Shown piece after piece: positions 13,746-15,680 of a stretch of 15,680 nt of DNA; within the stretch, counting starts at the first letter, position 1, and each line of letters starts with the position of its first letter. The DNA lies in the NCBI GenBank assembly GCA_031284475.1, contig JAISZV010000032.1:1-15680 (forward strand), in the 5' to 3' direction. The DNA is from Proteiniphilum sp. (lineage in GTDB: Bacteria > Bacteroidota > Bacteroidia > Bacteroidales > Dysgonomonadaceae). The position numbers and the translations under genes were made by a program. The notes beneath the pieces are model-generated. The model saw nothing but the letters and a program-made list of their open reading frames with translations. It had not been told where the DNA came from and did no database searches.

Positions 13746-15455
13746 TCACTCATCGGACAACAGCTCCAGAATTTGTTTTCGGTGTTTTCTAAACTGAGTT
13801 ATGTTATTATCATATTTATCGAAGTTATAAATCACCTTGTCGATAATGCTTCTTGCCGCGTCGGGATTTTTCTTCTCAAGCATTTTGAATAACTCATAAT
13901 CAACAATACCGTCTCTCATTGCATCAAACCGGATTGAACTGAGAAGACGGCCGTCTTTCGGATAAATAATCCAGCAATCTCCTCCGGGTAATATATTTCC
14001 TCCTTCATGATTGATGCCTGTTTGTTCTTCTAACGGATTCCCGTCTTCAAACCAATAGTTGAGTCCCCAATGGAGGTATCCGGGAATATTATATTTGAAA
14101 TTCAACCAATGAATTAATCTGGTTTTCAATAGCGGCAGTTCTATAAACCTATTGGCATATTCCCCTTTAGGCGCGAGGCAGGTATAAAACCAGGCTTCTT
14201 TTCCATTTTGGTTCTGCTTATTATAGAATGAGTAATCTTGATGCATAAAATCAAGTTGGGGAACCCATACGTCGAGAATATCATCCAGATTTTTACTATG
14301 ACAGGCCTCTATCAGTGTTATTTGGGGAACAATCTGTTTCACGAAACGACTTATTTCGATATATGTTTTCACATTGTCCTCTGTTGGCTCGTCGGCTATA
14401 TGCTGAAGATATATATTATCCCATCCTTTTTCTTTCAGATGACGATACAGTTCATTGAAAAAAGTTGTATAAAACTTCTGTGCACGGGGGTGAGAAATGG
14501 GGAGTTTATCGAATTTATTTTCCGTATCGTTTTCCCGGTTGGGGACAAATACAACAAACTGCGACATCCAATCGCTTTCTCTTGTGCCTATATGTCCTCC
14601 TTCAATTCGGCCGACAACTCCTTTACGGATGAACAACTCGACCATCTTATCAAAATTGGAAAAGTCTATCGCCCAATCATCTTTTTCAAATTTATATGCG
14701 CAGAGGTGCAAAGGAGAGATAAGGGCCACATTTTGGTTGTATTCGGCCATTTTTTCGGCCAACAGGCTTACACACTCCCAATAGGTATCGGAAAAAGGCG
14801 CAACCGGAATACCGTTATTCATCCACTTCAACCGGTTCTCATCCAAAGTAAACCAGTTTGTAACCCATAAACTCGTTTTTTCAATAGCAACAGGATAGAC
14901 TCTTACGGCATAATCTTTGGAGATAGAAAAAGGCTCTTTTCCATTTTTTCCTGTAATGGTTACTTTGCCGTTATATACCCCTGCTTCGGTATCTGTGGGT
15001 ATCGGTATGGATATCCATATCGGCTGCGTATTACCAAAGGTTACATCTATTGATTCTTCCTCCAGTATGGGATCCGGATAATACCCGGAAGGTGAAACGA
15101 TCCGGTCTCTTGAATAATCCCAGATGCTCCTGCCCACTTTTACATACCCTACAAAACCGGCCTTAGCGGGGGGAAGGGCGGAGGCGCCTTTCACAGCCGC
15201 GGAAACGTCTACCCTGAGGTCTGAAATATGATTTGCAGACCGGACGATAAATTGTAAGGTGGCGTTTTCTCCCTTTGCTACTTCACTGAGCGCTTCTGTG
15301 GATTGAAAAGATGTGGTTTCTGCTATAATTTTTTCGAGTGGATCTACATACTCGAATTGAATTGTATTCAACTCTTCCGAAAATAACTTTATTTGGAAGT
15401 TCTGAAAAGTAGAAAAAATAAAAAGTGAGCAGATTATTTTTATATAAAGTCTCAT
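13746..15455 (-). CDS. Secreted DUF4091-type glycoside-hydrolase-like protein
   Basis: The 569-residue protein starts with a Sec-type signal peptide (MRLYIKIICSLFIFSTFQNF, cleavage probably near residue 26; no lipobox). Residues about 30-190 form a beta-sandwich rich in alternating hydrophobics (PIWISIPIPTDTEAGVYNGKVTI). From about 195 a TIM-barrel-like part carries WVTNWF, HIADEPTED (352-360, with the acidic pair D355-E356), DVWVPQLDF, GYLHWGLNYW (459-468) and SSIRFDAMRDGIVDYELF near the C-terminus. ADEP and the 'R.D.mRDGi.DyE' block fit DUF4091 proteins, which are common in Bacteroidota polysaccharide loci. E356 is the best candidate for a catalytic acid. Substrate is unknown; the fucose context suggests a fucosylated glycan. 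It lies 100 bases upstream of the fucR promoter region and 121 bases after the susD stop codon, behind a strong palindrome, so it may be expressed separately. Confidence 0.8.
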   Translation of the reverse strand: MRLYIKIICSLFIFSTFQNFQIKLFSEELNTIQFEYVDPLEKIIAETTSFQSTEALSEVAKGENATLQFIVRSANHISDLRVDVSAAVKGASALPPAKAGFVGYVKVGRSIWDYSRDRIVSPSGYYPDPILEEESIDVTFGNTQPIWISIPIPTDTEAGVYNGKVTITGKNGKEPFSISKDYAVRVYPVAIEKTSLWVTNWFTLDENRLKWMNNGIPVAPFSDTYWECVSLLAEKMAEYNQNVALISPLHLCAYKFEKDDWAIDFSNFDKMVELFIRKGVVGRIEGGHIGTRESDWMSQFVVFVPNRENDTENKFDKLPISHPRAQKFYTTFFNELYRHLKEKGWDNIYLQHIADEPTEDNVKTYIEISRFVKQIVPQITLIEACHSKNLDDILDVWVPQLDFMHQDYSFYNKQNQNGKEAWFYTCLAPKGEYANRFIELPLLKTRLIHWLNFKYNIPGYLHWGLNYWFEDGNPLEEQTGINHEGGNILPGGDCWIIYPKDGRLLSSIRFDAMRDGIVDYELFKMLEKKNPDAARSIIDKVIYNFDKYDNNITQFRKHRKQILELLSDE

Positions 15456-15522
15456 ATACGTTTATTATTAAAAGGTGGAACAATATAGGGTGTATTATCA
15501 ATAGCATCCCGGTATTTAAATA

Positions 15523-15560
15523 AAACCCAGATTTGTTCCGGCCGGAACAAATCTGGGTTT
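15523..15560. terminator. Perfect 38-bp palindromic terminator after susD
   Basis: AAACCCAGATTTGTTCCGG (15523-15541) is followed directly by its exact reverse complement (15542-15560): 19 base pairs with no mismatch and no free loop. In the minus direction it comes 17 bases after the SusD stop codon and is followed by TTATTTAAAT, so it is a strong candidate to end or attenuate the susCD transcript ahead of the DUF4091 gene. Confidence 0.85.
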
Positions 15561-15576
15561 GCGGAGGATCAATTTT

Positions 15577-15680
15577 TTAATTCCATCCGGGGTTCTGTGT
15601 CTGGTCGGGATTCACTGTCAACGGCTTGGTCGGAATATGATAGAGATACTCCCTGTTTACATTGAATTTATAGCCTTCCG
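15577..15680 (-). CDS. C-terminal end of a SusD/RagB family protein
   Basis: Only the last 34 or so codons are in the window; the gene enters from the right edge. The frame ends EYLYHIPTKPLTVNPDQTQ followed by NPGWN and TAA (15579-15577). This is the typical C-terminus of SusD/RagB glycan-binding lipoproteins (YLYPIP...E....NP.LTQNPGW). SusD proteins sit on the outer membrane surface and pass glycans to a SusC TonB-dependent porin, whose gene would be expected further right. It marks this block as a polysaccharide utilisation locus. The KP in IPTKPL replaces the more usual .E/.. of the motif. Confidence 0.88.
   Translation of the reverse strand, partial: EGYKFNVNREYLYHIPTKPLTVNPDQTQNPGWN

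Noticed and set aside
14238..14870. Plus-strand ORF of 210 codons inside the DUF4091 gene
   Set aside because: Antisense shadow; the minus-strand frame has a signal peptide and recognisable motifs.

Overview
The window reads as a chromosomal piece of a Bacteroidota bacterium, most likely order Bacteroidales. The supporting signs are a SusD-type C-terminus ending in NPGWN, a lipoprotein fucosidase, a GntR-type fucose regulator, promoter boxes of the TAnnTTTG type, A-rich leaders without strong Shine-Dalgarno sequences, and a short DUF1566-like (FISUMP-like) remnant. No rRNA, tRNA, transposase or CRISPR array is visible. All the large genes lie on the minus strand.

Right-hand part (about 5.58-15.68 kb): a fucose/fucoside utilisation locus. 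In transcription order (right to left) it holds the last codons of a SusD/RagB outer-membrane glycan-binding protein, a perfect 38-bp palindromic terminator, a secreted DUF4091 protein, a GntR-family regulator resembling FucR, L-fucose isomerase (fucI), the fucose/H+ symporter (fucP), a lipoprotein GH29 fucosidase with C-terminal accessory domains, and a second secreted GH29 fucosidase. The logic is to bind the glycan outside, release L-fucose with two different fucosidases, import it with FucP and isomerise it to L-fuculose. Kinase (fucK) and aldolase (fucA) genes are not in the window. fucI carries a clear one-base deletion in its 3' part: the last 57 residues are intact but in another frame, so the gene is either a recent pseudogene or contains a sequence error.

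Middle part (about 4.25-5.58 kb): a non-coding or decayed stretch on the plus strand. It contains a 5'-truncated DUF1566-like C-terminal fragment followed by a small hairpin, a seven-unit 21-bp heptad-coding repeat with a doubtful small ORF, a degenerate AATGTG-rich tract, and three hairpins that probably end transcription from both sides.

Left-hand part (1-4.25 kb): the start of a type I CRISPR-cas operon in the order cas6, cas5, cas3 (HD nuclease plus helicase), then an unrecognised gene cut by the window edge that by position should be a Cascade backbone subunit (Cas8- or Cas7-like). cas5, cas3 and the last gene are packed with 0-2 bases between them, whereas cas6 is separated from cas5 by 148 bases. 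That gap is the most unusual spot in the cas region. On the plus strand, against the cas genes, it holds ATTGAAAC, which matches the usual 8-nt 5' handle of type I-B crRNAs, a second near-copy exactly 30 bases upstream, and then a perfect GAAA-capped terminator with five T's. It may encode a small crRNA-like or antisense RNA, or may be a relic repeat. cas7, cas4, cas1, cas2 and the array would have to lie beyond the left edge.
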